Shown here: positions 6,499-15,242 of the stretch, piece by piece
How positions within the stretch are numbered: position 1 is the first letter of the stretch
How the letters are laid out: each line of letters begins with the position of its first letter
Assembly (NCBI GenBank): GCA_949288405.1
Contig: CASEKM010000009.1
Coordinates: forward strand, 1-15,300
Source of the DNA: an uncultured bacterium
Lineage (GTDB): Bacteria > Bacillota > Clostridia > Oscillospirales > Oscillospiraceae
DNA: 15,300 nt
Direction: 5' to 3'
Program-made: the position numbers and the translations under genes
Notes under the pieces: model-generated
The model's input: the letters and a program-made list of their open reading frames with translations, nothing else
Databases searched by the model: none
What the model was told of the DNA's origin: nothing

Positions 6499-8934
6499 TC
6501 ACTTGCGGGTGGGCACGTGCCAGATGTCGCCGGCATAGTCCCGGATGGACCGGTCGGCGGCAAAGATGCCGGAACGGGCGATGTTGATGAGGGACATCTG
6601 GTTCCAGCGCTTGCGGTCGGCGTAGGTCTCCAGCGCCCGGCCGTGGGCCTGACAGTAGCTGTCAAAGTCGGCCAGGAGCAGGTACTCGTCGGCGGGGCTG
6701 CCGCCGGCGCCCACCAGGAGCCGGTCGGCAATGTCGTTGTAGTCCACACCGTCGCCGAAGCCGGCGCGGATCTGATCCAGCACCCGCTTGATGGCCGGGT
6801 TGCTGTTGTAGTAGTTGGAGGGGATATAGCCCTGGTTCTTCAGCTGGACCACCTGGTCGGCGGTGAGGCCGAAGAGGAAGATGTTCTCATCCCCCAGCTG
6901 CTGGTGCATCTCCACATTGGCGCCGTCCAGGGTGCCGATGGTGAGGGCGCCGTTCATCATAAACTTCATGTTGCCGGTGCCGCTGGCCTCCTTGCCGGCG
7001 GTGGAGATCTGCTCGCTGAGCTCAGAGGCGGGCATGAGCTTCTCCGCCAGGGAGACCCGGTAGTTCTCCAGGAAGACCACCTGGAGCTTATCCTTACAGA
7101 TGGGGTCGGCGTTGATCTGGGCGGACAGGGAGTTGATGAGCTGGATGATCTTCTTGGCCACATGGTAGCCGGGGGCCGCCTTGGCGCCGAAGAGGAAGGT
7201 CTGGGGGGTGAAGTCCATGTTGGGGTTATCCCGCAGCTGGTTGTACAGGTGGATGATGTGCAAGACGTTGAGCAGCTGGCGCTTGTACTCGTGGAGACGC
7301 TTTACCTGCACGTCGAAGATGGCGTCGGTGTTCAGCACGATGCCGGACTCCCGGGCCACATAGGCGGCGAAGCGGCGCTTGTTCTCCTTCTTGATGGCCT
7401 CCAGCTGGGCGAGGACGCTCTTGTCGTCCTTGTACTTCTCCAGGCCCCGGATGGCCTCCGGGTGGAGCAGGTAGTCGTCCCCACCGGTGCACTCCTTCAC
7501 CAGGGCGTCCAGCTTGGGGTTGATCTGGGACAGCCAGCGGCGGTGATCCACACCGTTGGTGACGTTCTTGAACTGCTCCGGACGCATGGTGTAGGCGTCG
7601 TGGAACACATCCTGCTTCAGAATCTCCGAGTGGAGGGCAGACACGCCGTTCACCGCGTAGCAGGCGCACACGCACAGGTTGGCCATGCGCACCTCGCCGT
7701 TCCAGATAATGGCCATCTTGGAGACCTTGTTCATATCGCCGTTGAAGTGCTGCTCCAGGGTGCGCTGATAGCGGGCGGCGATCTCCTTCAGGATCTGCCA
7801 GATGCGGGGCAGCAGGGTCTCGATGAGCCCCTGGGGCCAGCGCTCCAGGGCCTCGGCCAGGACAGTGTGGTTGGTGTAGGCCACCGTGTGGGTGACGATG
7901 TTCCAGGCGTCGTTCCAGGTGTAGCCCTCCACATCCAGGAGGATGCGCATGAGCTCGGGGATGACCAGGGTGGGGTGGGTGTCGTTGATCTGAATGACGT
8001 GCTTCTCGTGGAAGTTCCGCAGGGTGCCGTACTGGGCCCGGTGCTTGCGCACGATGGACTGGATGGTGGCGGAGACGAAGAAGTACTGCTGCTTCAGGCG
8101 CAGGGACTTGCCCTCGTAGTGGTTGTCGTCGGGGTAGAGCACCTTGGCGATGACCTCGGCCATGGCCTGCTGCTCGATGGCCTTCAGATACTCGCCCTTG
8201 GAGTAGTAGCTCATGTCCACGGGGACGGGGCTCTTGGCGTCCCACAGGCGCAGGGTGTTGGTGTGGCGGGTCTTATAGCCGGCGATCTCCATGTCCCGGG
8301 GGATGGCCAGGACGGTGGTGTAGCCCACCTGCTCCGGGTGGTTGACGCCCCGGTCGTCCCAGTGGTCCACCACCTTGCCGCCGAAGCGGACCTCCTCGGT
8401 CTCGTCCAGCTTGGGGATCAGCCAGGCGTCGCCCAGGCCCAGCCAGTTGTCCGCCTGCTCCACCTGCTTGCCGTCCACGATCTTCTGCTTGAAGATGCCC
8501 AGCTCGTAGCAGATGGTGTAGCCGGTGGCGGGGATCTCCAGGGTGGTCATGGAGTCCAGATAGCAGGCCGCCAGGCGGCCCAGGCCGCCGTTGCCCAGGC
8601 CGGCGTCGGGCTCGTGCTCGAACAGATCGGAGGCGGAGAAGCCCAGCCCCTCCAGCGCCTCCTTCAGCGTGTCCAGCAGGCCCAGGTTATAGGCGTTCTT
8701 CTCCAGAGAGCGGCCCATCAGAAATTCCAGGGAAAGGTAGTGGACCTGGCGCTCCTGACCCTCCCAGACCTGGTTGCTGGTCTCCATCTGGTGGCTGGAC
8801 ATGATGTCCCGCAGCACCAGAGCGCAGGCTTTGAACATATGGTTGGGGGTGGCGTCATCCACGTCGCGCCCGAAGTTGCGGCGCAGCTTGCCCACGATCA
8901 TCTCGGTAAGCTGTGCCTTGGTATATTCAGCCAT
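6499..8934 (-). CDS. glgP: Glycogen / alpha-glucan phosphorylase
   Basis: The product has 811 residues, the normal length for bacterial phosphorylases (GT35). It releases glucose-1-phosphate from the non-reducing ends of glycogen, using pyridoxal phosphate. The cofactor lysine is Lys657 in EASGTGNMKFMMNGALTIGT. Other family blocks are VHYLSLEFLMGR near the N-terminus, LGNGGLGRLAACYLDSM (glucan and phosphate region), NDTHPTLVIPELMR, the VKRLHEYKRQLLN block, and FLENYRVSLAEKLMPASELS before the cofactor site. The start at ATG 8934 is supported by GGGAGG (8943-8948). It lies downstream of glgA but has its own promoter (9006-9034), and a hairpin separates it from glgA, so breakdown may be controlled apart from synthesis. 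Maltodextrin phosphorylase (MalP) is the same family, but the glg context favours glycogen. Confidence 0.97.
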   Translation of the reverse strand: MAEYTKAQLTEMIVGKLRRNFGRDVDDATPNHMFKACALVLRDIMSSHQMETSNQVWEGQERQVHYLSLEFLMGRSLEKNAYNLGLLDTLKEALEGLGFSASDLFEHEPDAGLGNGGLGRLAACYLDSMTTLEIPATGYTICYELGIFKQKIVDGKQVEQADNWLGLGDAWLIPKLDETEEVRFGGKVVDHWDDRGVNHPEQVGYTTVLAIPRDMEIAGYKTRHTNTLRLWDAKSPVPVDMSYYSKGEYLKAIEQQAMAEVIAKVLYPDDNHYEGKSLRLKQQYFFVSATIQSIVRKHRAQYGTLRNFHEKHVIQINDTHPTLVIPELMRILLDVEGYTWNDAWNIVTHTVAYTNHTVLAEALERWPQGLIETLLPRIWQILKEIAARYQRTLEQHFNGDMNKVSKMAIIWNGEVRMANLCVCACYAVNGVSALHSEILKQDVFHDAYTMRPEQFKNVTNGVDHRRWLSQINPKLDALVKECTGGDDYLLHPEAIRGLEKYKDDKSVLAQLEAIKKENKRRFAAYVARESGIVLNTDAIFDVQVKRLHEYKRQLLNVLHIIHLYNQLRDNPNMDFTPQTFLFGAKAAPGYHVAKKIIQLINSLSAQINADPICKDKLQVVFLENYRVSLAEKLMPASELSEQISTAGKEASGTGNMKFMMNGALTIGTLDGANVEMHQQLGDENIFLFGLTADQVVQLKNQGYIPSNYYNSNPAIKRVLDQIRAGFGDGVDYNDIADRLLVGAGGSPADEYLLLADFDSYCQAHGRALETYADRKRWNQMSLINIARSGIFAADRSIRDYAGDIWHVPTRK

Positions 8935-8979
8935 TCGGAATGCCTCCCGTTTTTAAAATCGATCATAAAATATCGTACT

Positions 8980-8993
8980 GGAAATATTTTTCC
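8980..8993. promoter_or_regulatory. Candidate operator in the glgP leader
   Basis: An imperfect palindrome, GGAAATATTTTTCC, sits just downstream of the expected glgP transcription start (near 8999). A second short inverted pair, CGAT and ATCG, lies at 8960-8975. The position suits a repressor site, but no known operator is recognised. Confidence 0.25.
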
Positions 8994-9005
8994 CCATACG
9001 TTGGT

Positions 9006-9034
9006 ATTGTATCAGATTTTCCAGAGAGCGTCAA
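9006..9034 (-). promoter_or_regulatory. Sigma-A-type promoter of glgP
   Basis: On the minus strand TTGACG (9034-9029, 5 of 6) and TACAAT (9011-9006, 5 of 6) are spaced by exactly 17 bases. Transcription from near 8999 gives a leader of about 65 bases. Confidence 0.82.
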
Positions 9035-9104
9035 TGTACAGAAGGGTGCAAAAGCGCGCTGGATTTTTCCAGTTCCATGCCGTTTTGACAGACATTGCAA
9101 AGGG

Positions 9105-9139
9105 AGAAGCCCCCTCCATGGCCGATGGAGAGGGCTTCT
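9105..9139 (-). terminator. Hairpin after glgA
   Basis: A 15-bp stem (9105-9119 with 9125-9139, one G-U pair on the minus-strand RNA) and a 5-base loop lie 20 bases past the glgA stop. The following minus-strand sequence is CCCTTTGC, so the T run is poor. It could be a weak terminator or an mRNA-end stabiliser. Confidence 0.6.
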
Positions 9140-9158
9140 GTTCAAATCTTGTACAGGT

Positions 9159-10595
9159 TCAGCCGGAGATGCGCTGATAGATGTCCAGGTACTCCTGGGC
9201 GGAGTGGTCCCAGCTGAAGTCGGCGGTCATGCCCTCCTTCTGCAGGCCGCGCCAGGCCTCCTTGTTGTCGTAGTAGAGGCCCACCGCCTCCCGGATGACC
9301 CAGAGCATGTCCCCGGCGTTGATGTCGGAGAAGGTGAAGCCCCGGCCGGTGCCCTCGAACTTGTTGTAGGGCAGGACGGTGTCCTTCAGACCGCCGGTCT
9401 CCCGGACGATGGGGACGGTGCCGAAGCGCATGGCGATCATCTGGCTCAGGCCGCAGGGCTCGCTGATGGAGGGCATGAGGAAGATGTCCGCGCCGGCGTA
9501 GATCATGTCGGACAGAGGAGCGGAGTAGGTGATCTGTGCAGCGAAGCGGCCGGGGTACTCCCGCTGGGCGTTGCGGAAGGCCTCCTCATACTGCCAGTCG
9601 CCGGTGCCCAGCACCACCATCTGCACGTTCATCTCCATGATCTGGTGGAGCACGTCGGTGACCAGGGAGAAGCCCTTGTGGCCCACCAGGCGGGAGACAC
9701 AGGCGATGATGGGGGCGGACTCGTCCTCCCGCAGGCCCACCGCCTTCTGCAGGGCCAGCTTGCAGGCGGTCTTGCCCTTGGCGGGGTTCTTGGCGGTGAA
9801 GTTGGCCGCCAGGCCGGGCTTCTTGGCCGGATCGTAGAGGGCCATGTCGATGCCGTTGAGGATGCCCTGGATCTTGCCGCTCTGCTGGTTGATGACCGCG
9901 TCCATGCCGTGGGCATAGAAGGGCATGCGCAGCTCCTGGGCGTAGGTGGGGGAGACGGTGGTGACGAAGGTGGAGGCCATGATGGCGCCCTTCATCAGGT
10001 TCACGTCCCCGTGGAAGGCCAGCATCCCCTCGTTGAAGTAGTTGCGGCCCAGGCCGATGACGTCCTCCAGCACCTGGTCGCCGTAGCGGCCCTGGTACTC
10101 GATGTTGTGGATGGTGAAGACGCTCTTGGCGTTGCACAACTGATGGATGCGGTACTTGTCCTCCAGCAGGTAGACGGGGACCAGGGCGGTCTGCCAGTCG
10201 TTGCAGTGGATGATGTCCGGGTACCAGTCCAGCTGGCCCGGGGTCTCGATGATGGCCCGGGAGAAGTAGGCGAAGCGCTCGCAGTCGTCAAAGTGGCCGT
10301 ACATCTGCCAGCGCTTGAAGTAGTACTCGTTGTCCACGAACCAGTAGGTGACCCCGTCCCGCTCCAGCTGGAAGATGCCGCAGTACACCTGCCGCCAGGA
10401 GAGGGTGACGTTGAAGTACTTCAGGAAGGTCATCTGGCTGCGCCACTCGCCGCTGATCCCCTCGTACAGGGGGAGGATCACTTTGACCTCGTGGCCGGCC
10501 TGGGCCAGCGCCTTGGGCAGAGAGCCGGCCACATCGGCCAGTCCGCCGGTCTTGATAAAGGGCACCGCCTCAGAGGCGGCAAACAAGATTTTCAT
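9159..10595 (-). CDS. glgA: Glycogen synthase (ADP-glucose, GT5)
   Basis: The product has 478 residues from ATG 10595, the standard GlgA length. It transfers glucose from ADP-glucose to growing alpha-1,4 chains. The N-terminus is MKILFAASEAVPFIKTGGLA, with Lys15 of the KTGG ADP-glucose site. SRLVGHKGF places Arg302 and Lys307 at the nucleotide site, and SEPCGLSQM carries the conserved Glu379; these match Arg300, Lys305 and Glu377 of the E. coli enzyme. An in-frame ATG at 10655 would add 20 residues, but those lie in the intergenic hairpin and have no family match. ATG 10595 has an AAAGGGGA ribosome site (10602-10609) and the right N-terminus. It follows glgD by 111 bases holding a hairpin. 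Confidence 0.96.
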   Translation of the reverse strand: MKILFAASEAVPFIKTGGLADVAGSLPKALAQAGHEVKVILPLYEGISGEWRSQMTFLKYFNVTLSWRQVYCGIFQLERDGVTYWFVDNEYYFKRWQMYGHFDDCERFAYFSRAIIETPGQLDWYPDIIHCNDWQTALVPVYLLEDKYRIHQLCNAKSVFTIHNIEYQGRYGDQVLEDVIGLGRNYFNEGMLAFHGDVNLMKGAIMASTFVTTVSPTYAQELRMPFYAHGMDAVINQQSGKIQGILNGIDMALYDPAKKPGLAANFTAKNPAKGKTACKLALQKAVGLREDESAPIIACVSRLVGHKGFSLVTDVLHQIMEMNVQMVVLGTGDWQYEEAFRNAQREYPGRFAAQITYSAPLSDMIYAGADIFLMPSISEPCGLSQMIAMRFGTVPIVRETGGLKDTVLPYNKFEGTGRGFTFSDINAGDMLWVIREAVGLYYDNKEAWRGLQKEGMTADFSWDHSAQEYLDIYQRISG

Positions 10596-10631
10596 GGTAG
10601 ATCCCCTTTCCATGTTTGATCCAGATAGCAC

Positions 10632-10675
10632 TCCGCCGGGGAGCCGGGCATGCACTGCGCCGCCTCCCCGGCGGA
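10632..10675 (-). other. Intergenic hairpin between glgD and glgA
   Basis: TCCGCCGGGGAG (10632-10643) and CTCCCCGGCGGA (10664-10675) are perfect 12-bp complements around a 20-base loop. No T run follows on the minus strand. A short CCCCC/GGGGG pair lies at 10689-10699. The structure sits in the only long gap inside glgBCDA and may mark mRNA processing or partial termination. Confidence 0.65.
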
Positions 10676-10706
10676 ACCTGATTTGATTCCCCCACGGGGG
10701 TGTTTG

Positions 10707-11819
10707 TTATACCACAGAGCCCTTGGCGATGGCCAGAGGGTAGGTGAGATGGCCCATGAGCATGCGGTCCTGATTGACGGTGACGTCCTTGTCCGTGATC
10801 ACATAGGACAGGGAGGCGCCGCTCTTCACCACGGTGCCCTGCATCAGCACGCAGTTGGACACCTTGGCCCCCTTCTCAATGATCACATGCCGGGAGATGA
10901 TGGAGTTCTCCACCTCCCCCTCGATCAGGCAGCCGTCGGCCACCAGGGAGTGGATGGACTTGACATCGGGGCCGTAGTAGGTGGAGGGGCTGGAGCGGTC
11001 CTTGGTGCGGATGGGCCGGTCGGGGTTGAACAGGTCGTCCCGCACCGCCGGGTCCAGCAGGTCCATGGAGCGCTCGAAGTAGCCGCTCACCGACTGGAAG
11101 CGGGCCACATAGCCCTGATGCACATAGGACATGAGCTTCAGAGTCTTCAGGCGGGGCTGAAGCACGCCGCGGGTGAAATTGAAGATGTCGTGGGCGGCGC
11201 AGTAGTCCACCATGTCCAGCAGCAGCTTCTTGGACAGGACATAGACCTCCAGGCTCTCCAGGGTCTTGTCCGCCGCCACCGGGTGGACGGACAGGTCGGT
11301 GACCCGGCCCTCCTCGTCCACCTCCACATACTCGGAGAAGCGGGGGGCGCCCCGCAGGGTGGGGGTACACACCATGGTCACGTCGGCGCCGGTGTCGATG
11401 TGCTGCTGAAGCACCTCAGCCACCGGCAGGTTCACCGCCATGTCGCCCCAGGCCAGGATCACATACTCCTGGCGGATGTTCTCCAGGTAGTCGGCCACGC
11501 CGGCCAGGGCGTCCATGCTGCCCCGGTACTCGCCGCCCCGCTCCGCATAGCCGAAGGGGGGCAGGATGCGCAGGCCGCCGTGGCGGCGGGACAGCTCCCA
11601 GTCCTTACCGGAGCCCAGGTGGTCCAGCAGGGACTGATAGCTCTGATGTACGATGACGCCCACGTCGGTGATGCCGGCGTTGACGTAGTTGGAGAGCATG
11701 AAGTCTACCAGGCGGTAGCGGCCGCCGAAGGGCAGGGAGCAGGTGTTCCGGGGACGGGTCAGCTCCCCCAGGTTGGCGTCGGACCGGTACGCAAAAATGA
11801 TGCCGTGCAGGTCGTTCAT
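10707..11819 (-). CDS. glgD: GlgD, non-catalytic/regulatory subunit of ADP-glucose pyrophosphorylase
   Basis: The product has 370 residues. It is a nucleotidyltransferase-like fold followed by a left-handed beta-helix tail (from about 290: VADGCLIEGEVENSIISRHV and similar hexapeptide turns). It clearly resembles GlgC (LPFGGRYRLVDFMLSNYVNA against VPFGGKYRIIDFPLSNCVNS). The N-terminal GGxGxRL nucleotide loop of GlgC is missing; here the residues are FAYRSDANLGEL. In Firmicutes, GlgD of this type pairs with GlgC and raises or tunes its activity while having little activity alone. ATG 11819 overlaps the glgC stop as ATGA (11816-11819), and GGAGG inside the end of glgC lies 9 bases before it, so the two subunits should be made in step. 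Confidence 0.95.
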   Translation of the reverse strand: MNDLHGIIFAYRSDANLGELTRPRNTCSLPFGGRYRLVDFMLSNYVNAGITDVGVIVHQSYQSLLDHLGSGKDWELSRRHGGLRILPPFGYAERGGEYRGSMDALAGVADYLENIRQEYVILAWGDMAVNLPVAEVLQQHIDTGADVTMVCTPTLRGAPRFSEYVEVDEEGRVTDLSVHPVAADKTLESLEVYVLSKKLLLDMVDYCAAHDIFNFTRGVLQPRLKTLKLMSYVHQGYVARFQSVSGYFERSMDLLDPAVRDDLFNPDRPIRTKDRSSPSTYYGPDVKSIHSLVADGCLIEGEVENSIISRHVIIEKGAKVSNCVLMQGTVVKSGASLSYVITDKDVTVNQDRMLMGHLTYPLAIAKGSVV

Positions 11820-13024
11820 GCCTGCTCACCTCCTTTCACATCTTCCCGGATCATGGCGTGGGGCTTTACCGTTGCCTTGTCTCCGATGGTGACGCCGCCG
11901 CCCACCACCGCGATGCCCCAGTCCGGGTCCTCGCTGGGCGGCGTGCCCACGGTGGCCTCCTCGCCGATGACGGCGTTCTCTGCCACGATGGCGTAGGACA
12001 CCACGGCACCCTTCTTGACCACGGCGCCGGGCATGAGGATGGAGTACTGAATGTCAGCGCCCTCCTCCACGGTCACCGAGTGGAACAGCACCGAGTTCTC
12101 CACCGAGCCGTCCACCTGGCAGCCGCCGGTGACCAGAGAGTGGGAGATCTGGGCGTTGGGGCCGGTGACATGGGGGGGCTTGATGGGAGAGCGGGCGTAG
12201 ATGGGCCAGTTGGGATCATACAGGTCGATGCCGCTGTGGGGGGCCAGCATATCCATGTTGGCGTCCCACAGGGAGTCGATGGTGCCCACGTCCTTCCAGT
12301 AGCCGTCAAAGCGGTAGGTCATCAGCTTCTCGCCGGCAGCGAGCATGTTGGGGATGATGTTCTTGCCGAAGTCGTTGGAGGAGTTGGGGTCGGCCTCGTC
12401 GTCGATGAGGTACTGGCGCAGCTTGGACCAGGTGAACACATAGATGCCCATGGAGGCCAGGGTGCTCTTGGGGTGCTTGGGCTTCTCCTCAAACTCGTAG
12501 ACCTGACCGTCGGGGTTGGCGTTCATGATGCCGAAGCGGGTGGCCTCCTCCAGGGTCACCTCCAGCACGGAGATGGTGCAGGCGGCCTCGGTCTTCTTGT
12601 GCTGGGCCACCATGTCGGAGTAGTCCATCTTATAGATGTGGTCGCCGGAGAGGATGACCACGTAGTCCGGGTCATACAGGTCCAGGAACCCGATGTTCTG
12701 GTAGATGGCGTTGGCGGTGCCCTTGTACCAGGTGCCCTGGTCCCCCTCCCGCATGTAGGGGGGGAGGATATGCACGCCGCCGTCCGACCGGTCCAGATCC
12801 CAGGGCTGGCCGGAGCCGATATAGCTGTTCAGCTCCAGGGGGCGGTACTGAGTGAGCACGCCCACGGTGTCGATGCCGGAGTTGACGCAGTTGGACAGGG
12901 GAAAGTCAATGATGCGGTACTTCCCGCCGAAGGGGACGGCGGGCTTGGCCACCTGGCTGGTGAGGGCGTACAGGCGACTGCCCTGTCCGCCCGCCAACAG
13001 CATGGCCACAACTTCTTTTTTCAT
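11816..13024 (-). CDS. glgC: Glucose-1-phosphate adenylyltransferase (ADP-glucose pyrophosphorylase), catalytic subunit
   Basis: The product has 402 residues from ATG 13024. It makes ADP-glucose from ATP and glucose-1-phosphate, the committed step of glycogen synthesis. Visible sites are the nucleotide loop LLAGGQGSRLYALT (GGQGSRL at 12-18), KPAVPFGGKYRIIDFPLSNC, catalytic-position Asp128 in LSGDHIYKMDY, the sugar-phosphate motif FEEKP with Lys181, and a C-terminal beta-helix from about 290. An upstream in-frame ATG at 13060 would add 12 unrelated residues. ATG 13024 is preferred because it begins MKKEVVAMLLAGGQGSRL and has AGAGGTG (13033-13039) before it. It follows glgB by 55 bases and overlaps glgD by 4, so it belongs to one operon. 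Confidence 0.97.
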   Translation of the reverse strand: MKKEVVAMLLAGGQGSRLYALTSQVAKPAVPFGGKYRIIDFPLSNCVNSGIDTVGVLTQYRPLELNSYIGSGQPWDLDRSDGGVHILPPYMREGDQGTWYKGTANAIYQNIGFLDLYDPDYVVILSGDHIYKMDYSDMVAQHKKTEAACTISVLEVTLEEATRFGIMNANPDGQVYEFEEKPKHPKSTLASMGIYVFTWSKLRQYLIDDEADPNSSNDFGKNIIPNMLAAGEKLMTYRFDGYWKDVGTIDSLWDANMDMLAPHSGIDLYDPNWPIYARSPIKPPHVTGPNAQISHSLVTGGCQVDGSVENSVLFHSVTVEEGADIQYSILMPGAVVKKGAVVSYAIVAENAVIGEEATVGTPPSEDPDWGIAVVGGGVTIGDKATVKPHAMIREDVKGGEQA

Positions 13025-13079
13025 ATGTCGTTCACCTCTGTTGTAGTGTAAACTCCCCAACCGGGAGGACTACGCCGGG

Positions 13080-15155
13080 TCAAGTTTCCGTTTTGCTGGA
13101 TTTGGGGGCGGGCCGGGCCGCGGCCTTGGACTTCCGGGCCGCCGTCTTGGCGGCGGCGGATCTTCCGCCCTCCCCCGTCTTTTTGGACTTGGAGGCGGTC
13201 TTCTTCTCGGCCGTCTCCTTGCTGGCGTCCTTCTTCTTCCGCACCGGGCTGCGGCGGGTGCAGCGGTAGACCACTGCGGACATGGGGGGCAGATCGATGG
13301 ACAGGGCCTGCTCCTGGTCGTGGCAGGGGGTGTTCACCGTCTTCAGCGGGCCGGTGTCGCCCAGGCCGCCGCCGCCGAACTCCACTGCGTCGGTGTTGAA
13401 GATGGGGGTCCAGGTGCCCGCGAAGGGGGCGCCCACATAGTAGCCCTTCCGGTGGATGGGGGAGAAGTTGCACACCACGATGAGGGGCTTGCCCTCCCGG
13501 TCCCAGCGGAGGAAGGCGATGGTGTCCGCCTTGTTGTCGTCGGCGCACAGCCACTGGAAGCCCTGCCAGGAGTCGTCCTGCTCCCACAGGGGGGACTCCG
13601 CCAGGTAGAGGGCGTTGGCCGCCTTGAAGAAGGCGTGGAGCTGGCGGTGGGGCTCGTACTGGAGCAGGTGCCAGTCCAGGGAGTACTCATAGTGCCACTC
13701 GTTCCACTGGCCGATCTCAGCCCCCATGAAGGAGAGCTTCTTGCCGGGGTGGGTGAGCATATAGGTGTAGAAGGCCCGGACACCGGCGAACTTCTCCTGA
13801 TTGTCCCCGGGCATCTTGCCCAGGAAGGAGCCCTTCATGTGGACCACCTCGTCGTGGGAGAGGGGCAGGATATAGTTCTCCGAGAAGGCGTACATGAGGG
13901 AGAAGGTGATGTCCCGGTGGTTGAACTGCCGGAAGTAGGGGTCCAGCTTGATGTAGTGGCAGATGTCGTTCATCCAGCCCATGTTCCACTTGAAGTTGAA
14001 GCCCAGGCCGCCCTCGTCCACCGGGTAGGTCACCTTGGGCCAGGCGGTGGACTCCTCGGCGATCATCAGCACGTCCGGGTGGGCCCCGAAGATGGTGGTG
14101 TTCAGCTTCTGGAAGAACTCGATGGCCTCCAGGTTCTCCTTGCCGCCGTGGATGTTGGGCATCCAGGCCCCGTCCTGACGGCCGTAGTCCAGGTACAGCA
14201 TGGAGGACACCGCGTCCACCCGCAGGCCGTCGGCGTGGTACTCCTCCAGCCAGAACATGGCGTTGGAGAACAGGAAGGAGCGCACCTCGCTGCGGCCCAG
14301 GTCGAAGACCTGAGTGCCCCAGTCCGGGTGCTCCCCCTTGCGGGGGTCGGCGTACTCGTAGGTGGGGCCGCCGTCAAAGTGGTACAGGCCGAAGGCGTCC
14401 CGGGGGAAGTGGGCGGGGACCCAGTCCAGGATGACGCCGATGCCGGCCTGATGGAGCTGGTCGATGAGGTACTTTAAATCATCGGGGGTGCCGAAGCGGC
14501 TGGTGGCCGCGAAGTAGCCGGTGACCTGATAGCCCCAGGAGGCGTCCAGGGGGTGCTCCATCACCGGGAGCAGCTCCACATGGGTGTAGCCCAGTTCCTT
14601 TACATAGGGGACCAGGTAGTGGGCGGTGTCCCGGTAGGAGAGGAACTCCCCCTCGCCGGTACGCCGCCAGGAGCCCAGATGGCACTCATAAATATTCATG
14701 GGCCGGCGGTAGGGGGGATTTTTGGAGCGGTATTCCAGCCAGCTCTTGTCCCCCCAGGGGTAGTCCTCCAGCTCGTAGATCTTGGAGGCGTTGCCCGGGC
14801 GGGTCTCCGCGTGGAAGGCGTAGGGGTCCGCCTTGGCCACCACCTTGCCGTCTGGGGCGTGAATGGCGTATTTGTATGTATCGTAGCGCTTCAGGCCGGG
14901 AATAAAGCCCGTCCAGATGCCGCCCTCCTGTTTCTCCAGAGGAGCGGCGTTTTCATCCCATCCGTTAAAGTCACCAAAGACGCAGACCTGCTTGGCGTTG
15001 GGAGCCCAGACCCGGAAGGTGTAGCCGCTCTGGCCGTCCACCTCGTCCGCGTGGGAGCCGAAGCACCGCCAGGCGTGGCAGCTGCGCCCCTCTGAAAAGG
15101 CCTCTAACTCCAAAAACAGGTCATAATCGGATAGTTTTCCATGATAATTGACCAA
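13080..15155 (-). CDS. glgB: 1,4-alpha-glucan branching enzyme with a basic C-terminal tail
   Basis: The product has 691 residues from a TTG start at 15155. It makes alpha-1,6 branches in glycogen. An N-terminal CBM48 module (GYTFRVWAPNAKQVCVFGDF) precedes the GH13 barrel. Catalytic residues are Asp314 (GLRVDAVSSMLYLDYGR), Glu367 (MIAEESTAWP) and Asp435 (LPLSHDEVVHMKGS). Their spacing of 53 and 68 equals that of E. coli GlgB. The start follows GAGGTGATC (15159-15167), a long match to the 16S anti-Shine-Dalgarno. The upstream ATG at 15263 lies inside the promoter spacer and cannot be used from that promoter; ATG 15197 and GTG 15164 have weaker sites. The last 58 residues (634-691) are Lys/Ala/Ser-rich, with 20 basic and 5 acidic residues, unlike ordinary GlgB. 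First gene of glgBCDA. Confidence 0.95.
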   Translation of the reverse strand: MVNYHGKLSDYDLFLELEAFSEGRSCHAWRCFGSHADEVDGQSGYTFRVWAPNAKQVCVFGDFNGWDENAAPLEKQEGGIWTGFIPGLKRYDTYKYAIHAPDGKVVAKADPYAFHAETRPGNASKIYELEDYPWGDKSWLEYRSKNPPYRRPMNIYECHLGSWRRTGEGEFLSYRDTAHYLVPYVKELGYTHVELLPVMEHPLDASWGYQVTGYFAATSRFGTPDDLKYLIDQLHQAGIGVILDWVPAHFPRDAFGLYHFDGGPTYEYADPRKGEHPDWGTQVFDLGRSEVRSFLFSNAMFWLEEYHADGLRVDAVSSMLYLDYGRQDGAWMPNIHGGKENLEAIEFFQKLNTTIFGAHPDVLMIAEESTAWPKVTYPVDEGGLGFNFKWNMGWMNDICHYIKLDPYFRQFNHRDITFSLMYAFSENYILPLSHDEVVHMKGSFLGKMPGDNQEKFAGVRAFYTYMLTHPGKKLSFMGAEIGQWNEWHYEYSLDWHLLQYEPHRQLHAFFKAANALYLAESPLWEQDDSWQGFQWLCADDNKADTIAFLRWDREGKPLIVVCNFSPIHRKGYYVGAPFAGTWTPIFNTDAVEFGGGGLGDTGPLKTVNTPCHDQEQALSIDLPPMSAVVYRCTRRSPVRKKKDASKETAEKKTASKSKKTGEGGRSAAAKTAARKSKAAARPAPKSSKTET

Positions 15156-15158
15156 TGA

Positions 15159-15167
15159 GATCACCTC
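15159..15167 (-). promoter_or_regulatory. Ribosome binding site deciding the glgB TTG start
   Basis: GAGGTGATC on the minus strand is a nine-base match to the complement of the 16S rRNA 3' end, 8 bases (counted from GAGG) before TTG 15155. Confidence 0.7.
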
Positions 15168-15242
15168 ATTCCTATCAGCTTGGCCGATTTTTCGCATAAT
15201 AGTGACAAGCGCGATAAACCGGCACCCCCGATATTTATATAA

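Noticed and set aside
6493..9177. 894-codon plus-strand frame opposite glgP
   Set aside because: It is a mirror frame of a strongly codon-biased glgP, low in complexity. The other strand carries full catalytic motifs.
11858..13051. Long plus-strand frames opposite glgC, glgA, glgD and glgB
   Set aside because: They show the same antisense codon-bias effect: Val/Leu/Gly/His-rich products, no ribosome sites, exact coincidence with known genes.
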